NCBI RefSeq assembly: GCF_037975245.1
Contig: NC_092578.1
Location: 13,996,321 to 14,060,320 of the forward strand
DNA from: Apostichopus japonicus
Lineage: Eukaryota > Echinodermata > Holothuroidea > Aspidochirotida > Stichopodidae
Direction of reading: 5' to 3'
Length of the DNA: 64,000 bases
A program made the translations under genes and the position numbers. The notes beneath the pieces were generated by a model, which worked only from the letters and a program-made list of their open reading frames with translations, made no database searches and was not told the origin of the DNA. Positions within the stretch are counted from its first letter, which is position 1, and each line of letters begins with the position of its first letter. This document shows positions 38,997 to 51,181 of the stretch, in pieces.

Positions 38997-40500
38997 CTGG
39001 AAAATATTGTTCACTTTCTCTGTTATAGTCTTACCGTAACGATGTATTTCGTATAATACAGAAACTGTATAATAAAGAAACTGTAACTTACTATATTTGC
39101 GGCGGTGGTAAGTATCACTGTATGCTGTATTCTGTTCGAAGGGTTAGCCTAATGTTAGTGGTTCCTCTTTAACTGGCATGGGCTCATTAGTTAAAAGGCC
39201 TATTAAATCACTGTGATTACATACGTCGAAAGTAAAGAATATTCGGCCTATGAGTAACAGTATACTGGTATTCTTGGAAAAAGCGGGTTATGTATAGTTT
39301 AGTTTCCATGGGTCAGTGCGCACATACAGCGCACCTGTGTTCCGCAATGCCATGCGGTCACAACAAAAAAATATTGCAAGCACTGGTGGTGTTTTCAAGT
39401 TTAATTTATAACCACTGAAGTTGACCACCATGTACTTCCTCATGAGGACGTACTCATCGTTCATGCATTCTATTGAATGCATGAATATTTGCCTCACATT
39501 TCACATTTTCTTGATCCAATTGTATTCTCAGTCATATTTACCATTAATATCAAAATCAACAAGGATTACAGCCATATCTTCATCACTCATTGAAAATATG
39601 TTTTGTTATGATTCTATTGTTAATTCAAAATCTGGCATTCTATTGTCTGACATAAGCGACCACTTACCAATATTTTGTTATTGTGATTTATACAATACTC
39701 TCATTCATCCTCATTTAAGCTATTGTAATCTAGTTCGGGGAAATGCTCACACTTCTCATCTAAATCAATTATTCATACTCCAGAAAAAAAGCTGTTCGTT
39801 TAATCACCCAATCAAGTTTAAGCGCACATACATATCCTCTTTTGCTACCAGATTAGGTATTCTTAATATTTTTGTTATCCACAGACACCATTGCGCTAGG
39901 CCTATATTCAGTGGCGTAGGAAGGTACTTTTGAGTGGGGGGCTGAAGACTGATGGCCGGCCTGGGGGAGGGGTCTAAGGGAAGGGGGTGTCCCCCCTGTG
40001 TGAATTTTTTGCGTTTCCAGGTGTCCTCAGATGCAATTTGGTGCAATATAGCACACTTCAACACCCACTCCATTTTGTAAACTTAATTTTGTATTTTCAC
40101 CTGGCCTTAGATGCAATTTGGTGCTCCAAATGAGATTTTTTTTCTCATTTGGAAATGAAAAAGGGGTTTTCTGACTTGCGAAGCGGGGGGGGGGGGGCGG
40201 AATGATACTTCCGCCCCTCCACATTTTTCACTGGGGGGGGGGGGGGCTGGCGCCCCCAGCCCCCCGGTTCCTACGCCCTTGCCTATATTCATTCTTAAAT
40301 TTGTTTAGCAACAATTATCATATAGTTTCTCAAATTTGTTTTCCTTCACTCATGATACACATTCCCACAATACCAGGTCCTCCCAACACCTTTTCTCTTC
40401 CCATTAATTCACACCTATTCAAACGCTAAATTGTATCTGATGGTACTAAATTCTTGAATCAAACCTGTGATTTCAATAAAATACGCAAAATCCGTAAAAT
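38997..40500 (+). mobile_element. Internally deleted non-LTR element, array copy 3 (shorter)
   Basis: Starts like copy 2, then jumps at about 39450 to the end of the endonuclease, so about 450 bp are missing. The post-RT tail (39421-39933) is interrupted by a hAT-type MITE at 39909-40281 and continues to about 40430. Confidence 0.75.
39909..40281. mobile_element. hAT-type MITE with 8-bp target duplication, inside array copy 3
   Basis: Starts CAGTGGCGTAGGAAGG and ends CCTACGCCCTTG, flanked by CCTATATT at 39901-39908 and 40282-40289. It splits the retroelement tail, which resumes after the second duplication. It carries two G-runs of ten or more. Related to 46925-47065. Confidence 0.9.
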
Positions 40501-40509
40501 TATTTTGCT

Positions 40510-41778
40510 GATTAATTAAAAAAGACACTTATATCTAAATATGAACACTTCTAGTTTACCCTTTTGTATTTTCATCTCCATTTTTGTTTATGTTTCTATT
40601 TGACATCTTTTTATTTTATCCCAACTGAATACTCCATTTCTTTTCTTCTGGCCAAGTTACCTGGTGGGTCAATACGGTGGGTGGGGTAAGGGGGGGGGGG
40701 CAGATTCTCTTCTGATACTTCTTTTTTCCCTTTTATTTACATGTACTTTGTAATTAATTATGTTACGGTGGGCTTCTTGTAAAAGCTTCGTATTCAAAGC
40801 CCTTCCACCATGGTCTTATCAATTGTTATATGTCTTTTCACTGTAAACATTGTAATATATGCATGAAAATAGAAAATAAATAAATCAAAAAAATCAAATC
40901 ATATGTTACTTTCCATGGTATTGCATCTCAATTCATAGCATATATTACTCACCAACCATCACTCTACTTCCGAATGCGATTGTTAAGGCTGGTTTTTAAA
41001 CTCTTCTTGCTTGCAACAGCAGCTACCGAAATTCTCACAATTGATAGAACTTTTATCATCGTGGACCCTTTAAGCCACGGACGTCAACCATTGGGGGTGG
41101 GTGACAGGGAGACATGTCCCCCAGTTTTGAGATAGCGGCACAATATATATTTTTAAGCCACTTACTTATACTAGATCATAATTTCTTACAACTCTTATAT
41201 TCCGCCCTATTTAAAATTCTTAAAGACTGCGAGTTAAGCCAGTAACTGTCCTTTATGATGGATTTGTACCTCATGCGCTGATGTCCAAAATGGCTCAATT
41301 TTGGCTATACCACAAGCACGCGATACGTGTTCCATCTAACACTCACTACACAGTGTCTGAGTGAAAGGCCTACAACACGTTCTTATGTATTATGTTGCAT
41401 AGCTGTAGCAGTGACAGTAAATGGTAAGTTTGAAACTGTTTATTTTAAGGCTTATTTGGGTGGTAGAACTTATATATGTAGTATGTGCAGTGAGCCTGCT
41501 TGGCGAACGAGGTGCCGGGGTGTTGGCCCAATAAGGTGCGCTTGGGATCGTCCGGTCCCGACCATCATGGATAGCTATTGATAATTAGGCCTGAATCACT
41601 GACCAACTTCCATTATCACGGGGCAACCATAGTGTAAACGGTTATTTTCCGAAACGTTGAACATCAAAGTCACGAAATACTGGGCTACCCGACATGAATT
41701 GAGAAGGGGGGGGGGGGCGGGGTAGATGCATGGTCACAGCAAGAAAGAAATTAGAATCTCTCAAAGATATTCCAATTC
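40510..41778. other. No gene recognised
   Basis: Between the retroelement array and a small MITE. One 84-codon open frame (41327-41581) has no domain I can name and no convincing splice context. Confidence 0.5.
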
Positions 41779-41780
41779 TA

Positions 41781-41942
41781 CGGTGGCTAAATAATGTCAT
41801 AAGGAAAAAGGGTGTCCTCAAATCTCACAATTTGGACTTTTTATCTCAAGGTTTGGACTTTCTCAACAATTTGATATAAGAAGTCAACATTTTGAGATTT
41901 GAGGACCCCCTTTTCCTTTCCTTTTTCCCTATTAAGCCACCG
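41781..41942. mobile_element. mariner-type MITE with TA target duplication
   Basis: A 162-bp element starting CGGTGGCTAAATA and ending TTAAGCCACCG. Long inverted arms include TCCTCAAATCTCA / TGAGATTTGAGGA. TA lies directly on both sides (41779-41780 and 41943-41944). Confidence 0.8.
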
Positions 41943-43009
41943 TACAATTCCACTTGTTTCCAAGATTGATTCCTTATACATGGAAAAATATATTATTGTC
42001 ATATTTTCTGTGTCCCTTCATACGTTAGAAAGTATATTTTTTACATTCCTCCTTTAATTTGCTAATCAGGGCACCGATACTGTCTTCTAATTTGGGGTGG
42101 GGGGGGGGGCAAGACAGCCTGAGGCCAAGAAAAAAGTTGTCAAAATTCACCAACTTTGAAACGGTTGAAAACGGTTCTTTTTGAAAATCATTGCTTTGAA
42201 AATTATTGGGGTCATGCCCCCGCCCCCACCAATGTGTCGGTGGCTATGCAAATGTCATTTCAATGTCTAGTACATATGTGCCTGGTTTCATTGCAATTTC
42301 TGCTTGTTCCTGGAGTTACTTAGTTCAAAGTTGTTTTGCTTGTGTCCATATCCTAGGAACTAGTTCAATACATGGAAAAAACATTCAACTTATATCCTTC
42401 TTTAAAGTTTTGTTAGTCCCCCCCCCCCCTCCCCTTAGAATACCATTAACTAGAACACCAATGGTGCAGAAGCTCATACCTTTTCGAGCTTAAAAATGTA
42501 GGGCCCACAAAACTTTATGGCCCACCAAATTTCAGGGCATTTTTCAGATTCCACCAATTTTGGGCCCTTGAGGGATAACCCCCCCCCCCCACCTCCGTTA
42601 GCAGAATCCTGGCCACACCACTGGCTATAATTCCTATTTTCCCCCTTTAAATCCTATTTTACCCACTCTCTCAAACAATACCACTGACCTACCCTATTAA
42701 ACTTTCTCCCCTCTACCTGAGCAGACCTGAAGCACTCCTTGCCAAAATTTTGGCTGGCTGCCTACATACCTCAGGCTCAAAGACTTCTAAGAATCGGCAA
42801 GTGCTGATTGGCTATAGGGCTCTCATGCTTACAGTTCAACAGTTAATAACAACTCCCAGTCCTGCTTTAATTCCACTAACAGCCTCTGCAGAGCTTAACC
42901 ACAAATGTAAACAAACACTGCAGAGACTGGGAGACAAATTAAAGGAGCTTTGGCAAAAGGTGAAGGCTCAGATTTTTTTAAACAATGGGGATTAATTGTA
43001 ATTAATTAA

Positions 43010-43645
43010 CTTTTGACCAAAAATTATTAGGCATCACCTTATTCATACACAATCCAACAATCATTAGTTCAACTTTGAATATGATCCATCAAAATCTTGA
43101 GGAGATTGATATATTTGAAAATATTACAAAGAATGACCCCCGATGACCCCCTAAATGACCTTTGACCTCAATTTTCCGAACACCCCTCGTAACTCTCATC
43201 CCGAGGAACGTTGTGACCAAGTTTCATTATAACTGGCCATACACTGTACGAACAGGAGCAATTTGAAAATATAGGGCCGCGGCCCGGGCCACAAAAGACC
43301 CCTAGTTGGTCTTTGATCTCAAATTCATGAACACCCTGAAGGTAAAACTTCCATAGTACTATCGTGACAAACCCTCAACATTGTACCATGGAATCTGTAG
43401 GAGAAGAAGCATTTTGCGTATTTCCCCAAAATGGCCCATTACGGCCCACAGGTGACCTTTGACCCCAAATTTTGGACCATCTCTGATGGCCCTATACCCA
43501 ATGGTCCTTGTGTCCAAGTTTCATGAAATTCCATCAAACACTGTGCGAGTGGGAGCGGTTTTACCAATTGTTGACGGATAGAGTGATAGAGTGATAGACG
43601 CTGCACTGTAACAATAGCTCACACCAGCATGCTGGTATGAGCTAA
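43010..43645 (+). mobile_element. Dispersed non-coding element with TTTGACC motifs and a terminal palindrome
   Basis: Repeated phrases (TTTGACCTCAA, TTTGACCCCAAA, CAAGTTTCAT) are followed by a tandem GATAGAGTGATAGA and a palindrome at 43616-43645 (AGCTCACACCAGCATGCTGG then TATGAGCT). Elements of this look are common in marine invertebrate genomes; I cannot name the family. Ending in CTAA after a hairpin hints at a Helitron, but this is weak. Confidence 0.5.
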
Positions 43646-44544
43646 TAATATATACAGTCAAGAAACTTATTACAACCGCCCTCTCCCCACCCAGTACAAA
43701 ACAAGTATGGCATCAAGGTTAGAACATGCTTGTCGCATCTATACAAAGTACCTTGACTGCAACAAATGTGTATTTAACGGCGGATCCTGCATGATGGGTA
43801 TTAAAGCTCCGATAGACTGACGTCCCATTTGCCTTTCCCTATATCTAGAGACTCCTTCGAATGGCTCTCATCCGTTCACCTCATTGAAACCGGTTAACCG
43901 AGAACTGTGCACCGGAGGTATGGGCCGAAATATTGGGAATTTACTTACTAGTTTGGGATCACATCACAATTAATCTTTTAAATTGCGTTTATTAATCTGT
44001 ATATATTATAAAAAATCATCACGACCGTCTAATTGCAAATGCGTATAGATGTGCATGGCTTGAGGGTCAGAAGGCATGTTTGAGGGGATGGAAACTGCTA
44101 CTGTATTTCCGAGCCCTCAAAGATGAGCCAATCAGAACCAGAGTATAGCTTTCGTATATTTTTCGTAGTTGTGTGAAACACATGTATATGAAATACTTTT
44201 AACTTTGAAAATTGAAATTTATTTTTCACTTCTCAAAATGAAACTTGACTAAAACAAACTAATGAGTTTCTTTGTAGCCGGATTTCACTATGAACACTAG
44301 CATTGAAATCGATATATACATATATTTCGATTTCAACCCAAAATGTTGTTTTAAGTATATGGTAATTATGAATATCTTTCTCGAAAAACAAAAAACGGAA
44401 AGTTTTTAAAGGATTGTAGATACCAAAACATCCACTATTACAGATCCAATATACTGTACTATCCAGCTTATGATGAATGTTATGACACAAGGGTGGCTAT
44501 AGTTACACTTCTATAAGACTAAGCTATATACCTTACAGCATATA

Positions 44545-44923
44545 CAGGGGCGTCGGAAGCTATTTGGGATTGGTACGGCAGATCAGAGTGTGGCCATCTA
44601 TCATAATTATCGGGGGGGGGGGGGCGTTTGGTACGTCAAACTATGCTAAGCGCCACCATGGTTGGCGCGTAGCGTAATGGAGAAAATTTTGCAAAAATGC
44701 CTCCCAGATTGCTAGAAATGGCCCGAGCTTGAAAACGAGACCTGCCAGAGTAGTCAAATTTAGCCTACTGGCCGTCATCATTATTGAAAATTATTGAAAA
44801 ATATACCTCCCAGATTATTTGTTGCCATTTTTTTTCTTAGTCCTACTTTTTTTTTTCTTTTTTTGCGCCGTGAATATTGGTCCTGCGTTCGCCGGACCTG
44901 CCGAACCGGCTCCGACGCCCCTG
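44545..44923. mobile_element. hAT-type MITE, CAGGGGCGTCGGA ends
   Basis: A 379-bp element with inverted ends CAGGGGCGTCGGA / TCCGACGCCCCTG. It carries the GCGCCACCATGGTTGGCGCG motif shared with other MITEs here. Flanks are AGCATATA and ATATATAG, so no exact target duplication. Confidence 0.78.
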
Positions 44924-45585
44924 ATATATAGAGCAGACTAAAGTGAAGTAAAAAGAAAGCGACGTCACCCAAATGACCTGTCCAGTGTCATACTATGTCC
45001 CTAATTAAAAGTCGTAAGCACCAAGTTTGTCACAACATTACCAGAAACATGCAAATAAATATTCCAGATATTTGTTTACAGAAAGTGTGATACGTTTCAT
45101 GTCTTTGTGGCCATATTAGCATTTCTAATACTTTTTGTATCACTATATAAGATCAATTTTGTTATGTAGATACCGAGCGATGTTTACTTTATTTTGTGCC
45201 TTCTAACATTACACACTAAGCTTTTGAATTATAGACTATACTTATAATAAATCCTTGTGTAAGAAAACAACAAGATATTTGATACACATTATAGCCTAAT
45301 GGCTCCATACCAACATGAGCTTATACTACCAGCTTGTTAGAATCAGATTTTATAACATTTTAAAGAAGATAGCCAATATGTATAACATGTCACAGGTCAA
45401 AGAAAGGGCGCCGGAGGGTATAATAAAGATTGCGAGGGTGGGGCGGGGGGTGGGGGCATATAAAGGGTCAGATAATGTATAAAATGACGATAAACATTGT
45501 GCCCTATACTTGATGTAAATATAACGTCACACAGGAAGTCGCCATAATTATTAAATCCTTCTGACAATCTGTTGTTTTTCTCTAT

Positions 45586-46680
45586 GTTACGTTGGAATGC
45601 GAGAGATCTCGATAACTAATTTTTAACGAGACACAAGCCTGGGTTCGTTTCCGTAAGGAACACAGACAAATTGACGAGTCTAGAGATTTTAAATGAGAAC
45701 GTAAACAATATTGAACAATGGATCTCGAACCAACAACAACAAGTGGTAATTACAAATATATAGAAAATTACTCACAAACTTAACAAGATAGGATACACTT
45801 TAAAACACGATGGTCTCTTCCAACGGCGATATCCCTCAGCGGCCACGACCTTGATGACGACGATTCTCGGTCCGTTGTACCGCGAACTTCACTGGTCCTC
45901 GACGAAGTTTCTCGCGATCCCAGAAACAGCAGTCACCTTCTTTCCGGCGATGCTCCAAAATAGAAGACGGACTTCCAGCCACAATCGAGTGAAGCACAAG
46001 TCGAACTTCTCGCCGACTTAATATTACCAGAGTCAGGCCAAAATCAGCATTATAGTACCAACTCCTGGCGTAACGAACTTCCTCAACGGAGACAGAAATT
46101 CTTCACCTTCTCCGCAATAACGACTGAAAACTGTAGTATCACAGTAAAGTCCTCTTCAAACTTCTGAATGGAAGTGTAGAATCAATTTTGGTATCGATAT
46201 CTCAATCCTTCAGAAAATACTGGTAGTTGAGCACTGACGATATATAGTAGAATGATATAATATGTGTCGTCGCTTGTATTCGTACAGAAACTGAGAAACT
46301 CTCCGATCTGGGCGGGTTTATATACGATTCGCCATGTCAAGAATCATCTAGATCTCTCTCGATACACCTGAGTGACAACGCGACCCGGTTTCTCTATTCT
46401 TGGAAGTCCTTTGCATCGCTCGCGAACATTCCAGAGAATCCACGAAGATGTGTACAGCTTACACGCGATCTCACGTAAACCGACGTTAACCCGAGACCAG
46501 CGCGTCATCATAAGGAATATACCAGAACAATCGTGTATTATAACATTCTGACACGGTAACCCGACCTAATTTCTCAAATACTGATTTATCACGTAGGCAA
46601 TTTCAAACACTCTCAACATTATAACATTAGGTTTCTCAGTAGCAGTGACTAGCGTTAGGCTACAATGGGCCCGCGTAACA
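45586..46680 (-). mobile_element. Putative solo LTR of a Ty3/Gypsy-like element
   Basis: A 1,095-bp unit with ends TGTTACG / CGTAACA (perfect 7-bp inverted ends) flanked by CTCTA and TTCTA, a possible 5-bp duplication with one mismatch. On the minus strand a TATATAA box lies at about 46317-46323, as expected in a U3 region. No internal gag-pol and no second LTR. Confidence 0.6.
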
Positions 46681-46924
46681 TTCTATAATAGTACTTTTTA
46701 GGAAATATTTACTGATTTGAGGTAGGGCCATGCCATGGACCTTTATGGATGAACAGGATGTGGCCCCGGGGTCAGTTAGGCGTACGTCCATGTAGTAGGG
46801 TTAGGTCTGCCTCCTGAAAAACAAAAAACTCAAAAGTTAGACATCAAATGGTGCATTCTGAGGAACAAACAATTCATTAGGTCATGATCTATAATATGAT
46901 GTAACCGCAAGGCTGTGGTACAAA

Positions 46925-47065
46925 CAAGGGCGTAGGAACCGGGGGGCTGCCAAAAAAATCCAAAGGGGGAGGGGGACAAACCCTCCCCTTAGACCCCTCC
47001 CCCAGGCCGGCCATCAGTCTTCAGCCCCCCCCCCCTCCACTCAAAAGTAGCTTCCTACGCCACTG
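46925..47065. mobile_element. hAT-type MITE with 8-bp target duplication (inverted relative of 39909-40281)
   Basis: Starts CAAGGGCGTAGGAACC and ends TTCCTACGCCACTG, flanked by GGTACAAA at 46917-46924 and 47066-47073. The ends and the GGCCGGCCATCAGTCTTCAG core match the 39909 element read in reverse. 141 bp. Confidence 0.9.
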
Positions 47066-47530
47066 GGTACAAATACCCCCAACGGAACGTTTCCTACGAC
47101 TGACGGTGGGCAGATAAACTCCCTAACTTTTGGGCACGCACCTACTGAGCAAGGTACCTTTCAATAATATTCAGTAGTTCATTTTTTCCTTACCATCATT
47201 TTATTTTTTACAACCAAACCTCTACTGCAGAGTTTCACGCTTACTAGCAATCGTCAGGAGGTGTACTAAAAAGCTATCTCTCTTTCATCTTAGTTTTGAC
47301 TTTATTTTGGGGATGTTTTGGTTGATGTCTGCAGCTTGCGAGGATTTCTGATCGTTTGTTCAAATTAGGGCTTGAATGGTCTATTATCGCTAGTTTCTCG
47401 GCCTGGCATAAATTACAAGAACCTGAGCTGTTGATCGATGTTGTTGATCTCCTGACAATTTACATTACGCTCTTCTTCATAACGTGGAATTGAGCACTCT
47501 GTCGTGTTCTACTTGGAAGAGTTTATACAC

Positions 47531-47534
<4 letters not shown>

Positions 47535-47612
<78 letters not shown>
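47535..47612. repeat. (TA)n microsatellite
   Basis: About 78 bp of TA, directly against the pseudo-LTR. Confidence 0.92.
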
Positions 47613-47620
<8 letters not shown>

Positions 47621-47908
47621 ACGAATATCCACGTTTACTCCAAAAGAAAATATTATTAGAGAAAACCAGAGAAATAAGATATGACTCATAATTGACAAAT
47701 AAGGAGTAAGTTTTAGAAAATATATTGGAATTTTCGGTCCCCCTGGGACCTTCGTCAGCAATACTTGGCAGTCGAATGAGAAGTACAAAATGTGACACAA
47801 TGAAAGTATGACGCTAGATAAGTGTAAGTTGCAATGATGGAATTAAAACCAAATAAACCATGACTATACAGGAAGCGGATTAAGGAGCAAAGAACGGATT
47901 ACATATGC
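47613..47908 (-). repeat. Downstream pseudo-LTR of the Penelope-like element
   Basis: 296 bp, same orientation as 50763-51058. The stop codon of the endonuclease frame lies at its edge (47899-47901). Confidence 0.88.
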
Positions 47909-50766
47909 TTGTAGAACTGGTAGTTGTTAAGGGGTCCCAAGTCTTTGTTGAGGCCGGTGATGTGAGACTTAATACGAAAGATCCAATCGATTTCTTTACG
48001 TTTACGTTCAGTAGTTGATTTGAAGTTCGAGGCAATTAAAATACATTTTAGGTTTTTTAGAGAATGACCATGAAGATTGAAATGTTCGGACACTGGGAAT
48101 CCTGCAAAATTATCACGAATAGATTTTTTGTGATTATTAAAACGTAAGCGGAATCGGGAGCCTGTTTCACCTACATAATTGCCCTCTTTGCAAAGTACAC
48201 AATAGAAAATGTAAATAACATTAATAGAATCACAAGAGAGGGAAGGTGGTCTAAGACTAAAGTCGACATTGGGAATCTTGACCACGGTGCCTGGGGTAAT
48301 ATGGGGGCATATTTGGCATCTAGGTTTACCGCAAGGAAAATTGCCTGCGGAGGTGGAAACTGAGCGGGGGAGTCTGGAGGAAGTGAGAAGAAATTTAAGG
48401 TTGGGGGGTTGACGAAATGCTAGCATGGGGGGTACCTTAAACGATTCTCCTACAGACTGATCGTCTTGAAATACAGCAAATTCCTGTTTGATGGAGCGAA
48501 TGAGAGATTTGATGAGGGGGTTGTAACTGGTAACGAACGGAATGCGTGTGTTGGGACTTTTAGACTTGTATTTTAATAAGTCCTCACGGCTCAACTTGTC
48601 GGCCCTGGAAATACCCTGTCTAATTAAGTGAAGGGGGTATCCGACGTTCAAGAAATAACCAGTTAATATGGATACCTGGTGTTTAAAATCACATGGGTTG
48701 GAGCAAATGCGTTTAAGTCTAAGGCATTGGCTGTAAACAATAGAACTCTTGAGATTATGTGGGTGAAAACTATTAAAGTGTAAATACATATGAATATCAG
48801 TGGGCTTATAATAGACCGAAGTGGTTAAGGAATTGCCATCCAACTTGACCAGAACATCTAGGAATGAAATTTGATGTTTGGAAACTTCGACAGAAAATTT
48901 AATGCTGTCATGAAAAGAATTAACATGATCAAAGAAAGACTTAAGAGATTCTTCACCATGTGGCCAGACAAAAAATATATCGTCAATATATCTATAATTA
49001 TGTGATGGCTTAAGAGGAGAAGTGGATAGCATTTCCTGTTCTAATTCGTGCATAAATATGTTGGCGTAACAAAGTGCCATCTTAGTGCCCATAGCGGTAC
49101 CATTGATTTGTAGATAATATTTCCCGTTAAAAGAGAAATAATTATTACTTCATATGAAACGTAAAATGGGACCAAGATCATCACCTAAAGTGGGGTTGGT
49201 GGCATGCTCACGAAGAAAATTTTGACAAGCGATAATTCCCTCATCATGAGGGATATTAGTGTACAAAGAGGATACATCCATAGTAACGAGTAAGGAATTC
49301 ATTGGTAACGCCTGAATAGTGTTAAGAATTTTCAAAAAATGCGTAGTGTCCTGTATATAAGAAGGAATATGGGTTAATAGAGGGTTGAGTACGGAGTCCA
49401 TGTATCCTGAAAGATGCTCAGTTAGCGTACCAATTCCTGAAATAATAGGTCGGCAAGGAGGGAATAGCTTGAGTTTCCTGGCTAGCTTACAAATGTCAGA
49501 ACGGCGGATATTCTCAGGGTCAGAAGGGGTCACTCCGGGTAGTTCTTTTTGAGCCTCTGTTATTAATTTAGGTAGTTTGTGGACTTTAGGTAAAGTATAG
49601 AACGTACCCAACGACGGATCCTTAGGTGTAAGTTCTGCTATCTTGGTTGCTACGTGTTGTGGTACCGATTGACATAATTCGTCAATTTTGGGTTGGAAGA
49701 GTCTGGAAGGGTCTTCCGGTAATATCTTGTAAAAATCAGAGTTACTAAGTTGCTTCTCTGCTTCAAAAATGTAGTCGGTAGTGTTAAGAATAGTGGTGGC
49801 ACCTCCTTTATCCGCTTGTCGTATAACGACATCCGGGTTGTTCCGAAGTTTCTTAATAGCCATGGACTGAGTACGGTTGACGTTAGAGGAGAGTGGACGT
49901 TTGGCATTCTCTAAAATAAATTTGTCGAGGTAAGTTTTGGCTTTGCAGGCAAATGAGTCTATAAATCTGTTGCGTCCTTCTGGTGGCGTCCAACTGGATT
50001 TTGTGTTGGGAACATGTAGTTTTGGCTGCGTGTCCTTGCTGTTGATGTCTGGAATCGGGTCGGAAGTGTTATCTTCGAAAAACTCTCTAAGTCTCATACG
50101 GCGAACAAAATTATCCAAGTCAAAGCATAGACCAATTGGATCTAGTTTGCGGGAGGGACAGAAAGATAGACCATTTTGTAAAACCTTTTGTTCGTCTTTG
50201 GTAAGAACACAGTCCGATAGATTTAAGACGTTATCCGTGGTAGCGTTTTCAGCCCGATGAGATAATGGCTTAGGAAACTTACTGGTGATGTATGGATGGC
50301 CAGTGCTTTGCAGATGGTGAAGTAGCGGGTCCTGTGTGGTTAGTTGTTCAAGTTTACGCAGTTTCCTTTTAAAACAATTCTTAAGTCCCCTTCGGTAGGT
50401 AGTGTCCAGAGCAGAGAGAACCTTTTTGTTAGCGGCAGTATCTGGAACCAGGTTCTGTAAACTATCCTTGGTATGTATAAGTTCCTTCAGTCGATAACAT
50501 GTTTTGTTTGGTATATGCGAACTTAAGAGCATGGTTACGTAGTTGGTGGGAGGCTCGAGAGCATATGGCGTCAGATATGCTATCAATACGTTTGTCACCA
50601 CTGTGTAGAGGGTTGCGGATCCGGAGTCCTTTAGGTACAATGTTCAGCTGTTTACATTGTGATAGGAACACTATATCCGATCGGGTCCTAGCTAACTTAT
50701 TGAGAAGAAGTTCGTGCTGCCGTCTAGCGTGGAGAGATTCGCCGTCAAGGCGAGGACCAAACATAA
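47899..50766 (-). pseudogene. Penelope-like reverse transcriptase / GIY-YIG endonuclease, broken at two sites
   Basis: Frame 1 (from about 50766) has the N-terminal part (RRQHELLLNKLARTRSDIVF). A frameshift near 50,520 moves to the frame 50640-49150, with ADKGGATTILNTTDY, GTFYTLPKVHKLPK, RPIISGIGT and the catalytic VTMDVSSLYTNIP (motif A). A single in-frame TGA at about 49,148 stops it; the same frame goes on (NGTAMGTKMALCYANIFM) to the second catalytic motif YRYIDDIFFVW and the frame 49092-47899. The C terminus has a CxxC-like region (CGKPRCQICP) and GIY-YIG (VIYIFYCVLC, NYVGETGSRFRLRFNNHK). Only two lesions, so inactivation looks recent. Confidence 0.87.
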
Positions 50767-51058
50767 TATAACGAAAATCCACGTTTACTCCAAAAGAAAA
50801 TATTATTAGAGAAAACCAGAGAAATAAGATATGACTCATAATTGACAAATAAGGAGTAAGTTTTAGAAAATATATTGGAATTTTCGGTCCCCCTGGGACC
50901 TTCGTCAGCAATACTTGGCAGTCGAATGAGAAGTACAAAATGTGACACAATGAAAGTATGACGCTAGATAAGTGTAAGTTGCAATGATGGAATTAAAACC
51001 AAATAAACCATGACTATACAGGAAGCGGATTAAGGAGCAAAGAACGGATTACATATGC
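50763..51058 (-). repeat. Upstream pseudo-LTR of the Penelope-like element
   Basis: 296 bp, virtually identical to 47613-47908. The likely start of the element's protein (MFGPRLDGESLH) is at its inner edge. Confidence 0.88.
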
Positions 51059-51132
51059 AATCCTCGCAAGCTGCAGACATCAACCAAAACATCCCCAAAA
51101 TAAAGTCAAAACTAAGATGAAAGAGAGATAGC

Positions 51133-51138
<6 letters not shown>

Positions 51139-51179
<41 letters not shown>
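51139..51179. repeat. (TA)n microsatellite
   Basis: About 40 bp of TA between the Penelope-like element and the MITE that begins at 51181. Confidence 0.9.

Positions 51180-51180
<1 letters not shown>

Positions 51181-51181
<1 letters not shown>

Larger units (their letters stand above)
47267..51138 (-). mobile_element. Nearly complete Penelope-like element with direct repeats and inverted flanks
   Basis: Outer 80-bp arms 47267-47346 and 51059-51138 are inverted copies. Inside are 296-bp direct repeats (pseudo-LTRs) at 47613-47908 and 50763-51058, differing at one base that I can see (ACGAATATCC versus ACGAAAATCC). Between them is a minus-strand RT plus GIY-YIG coding region. TA microsatellites lie at 47535-47612 and 51139-51179. 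The close match of the direct repeats suggests recent insertion. Direct repeats with a partly inverted copy are typical of Penelope-like elements. Confidence 0.85.

Noticed and set aside
41327-41581. 84-codon plus frame with Cys-rich end
   Set aside because: No recognisable domain and no acceptor or donor that gives a sensible exon.
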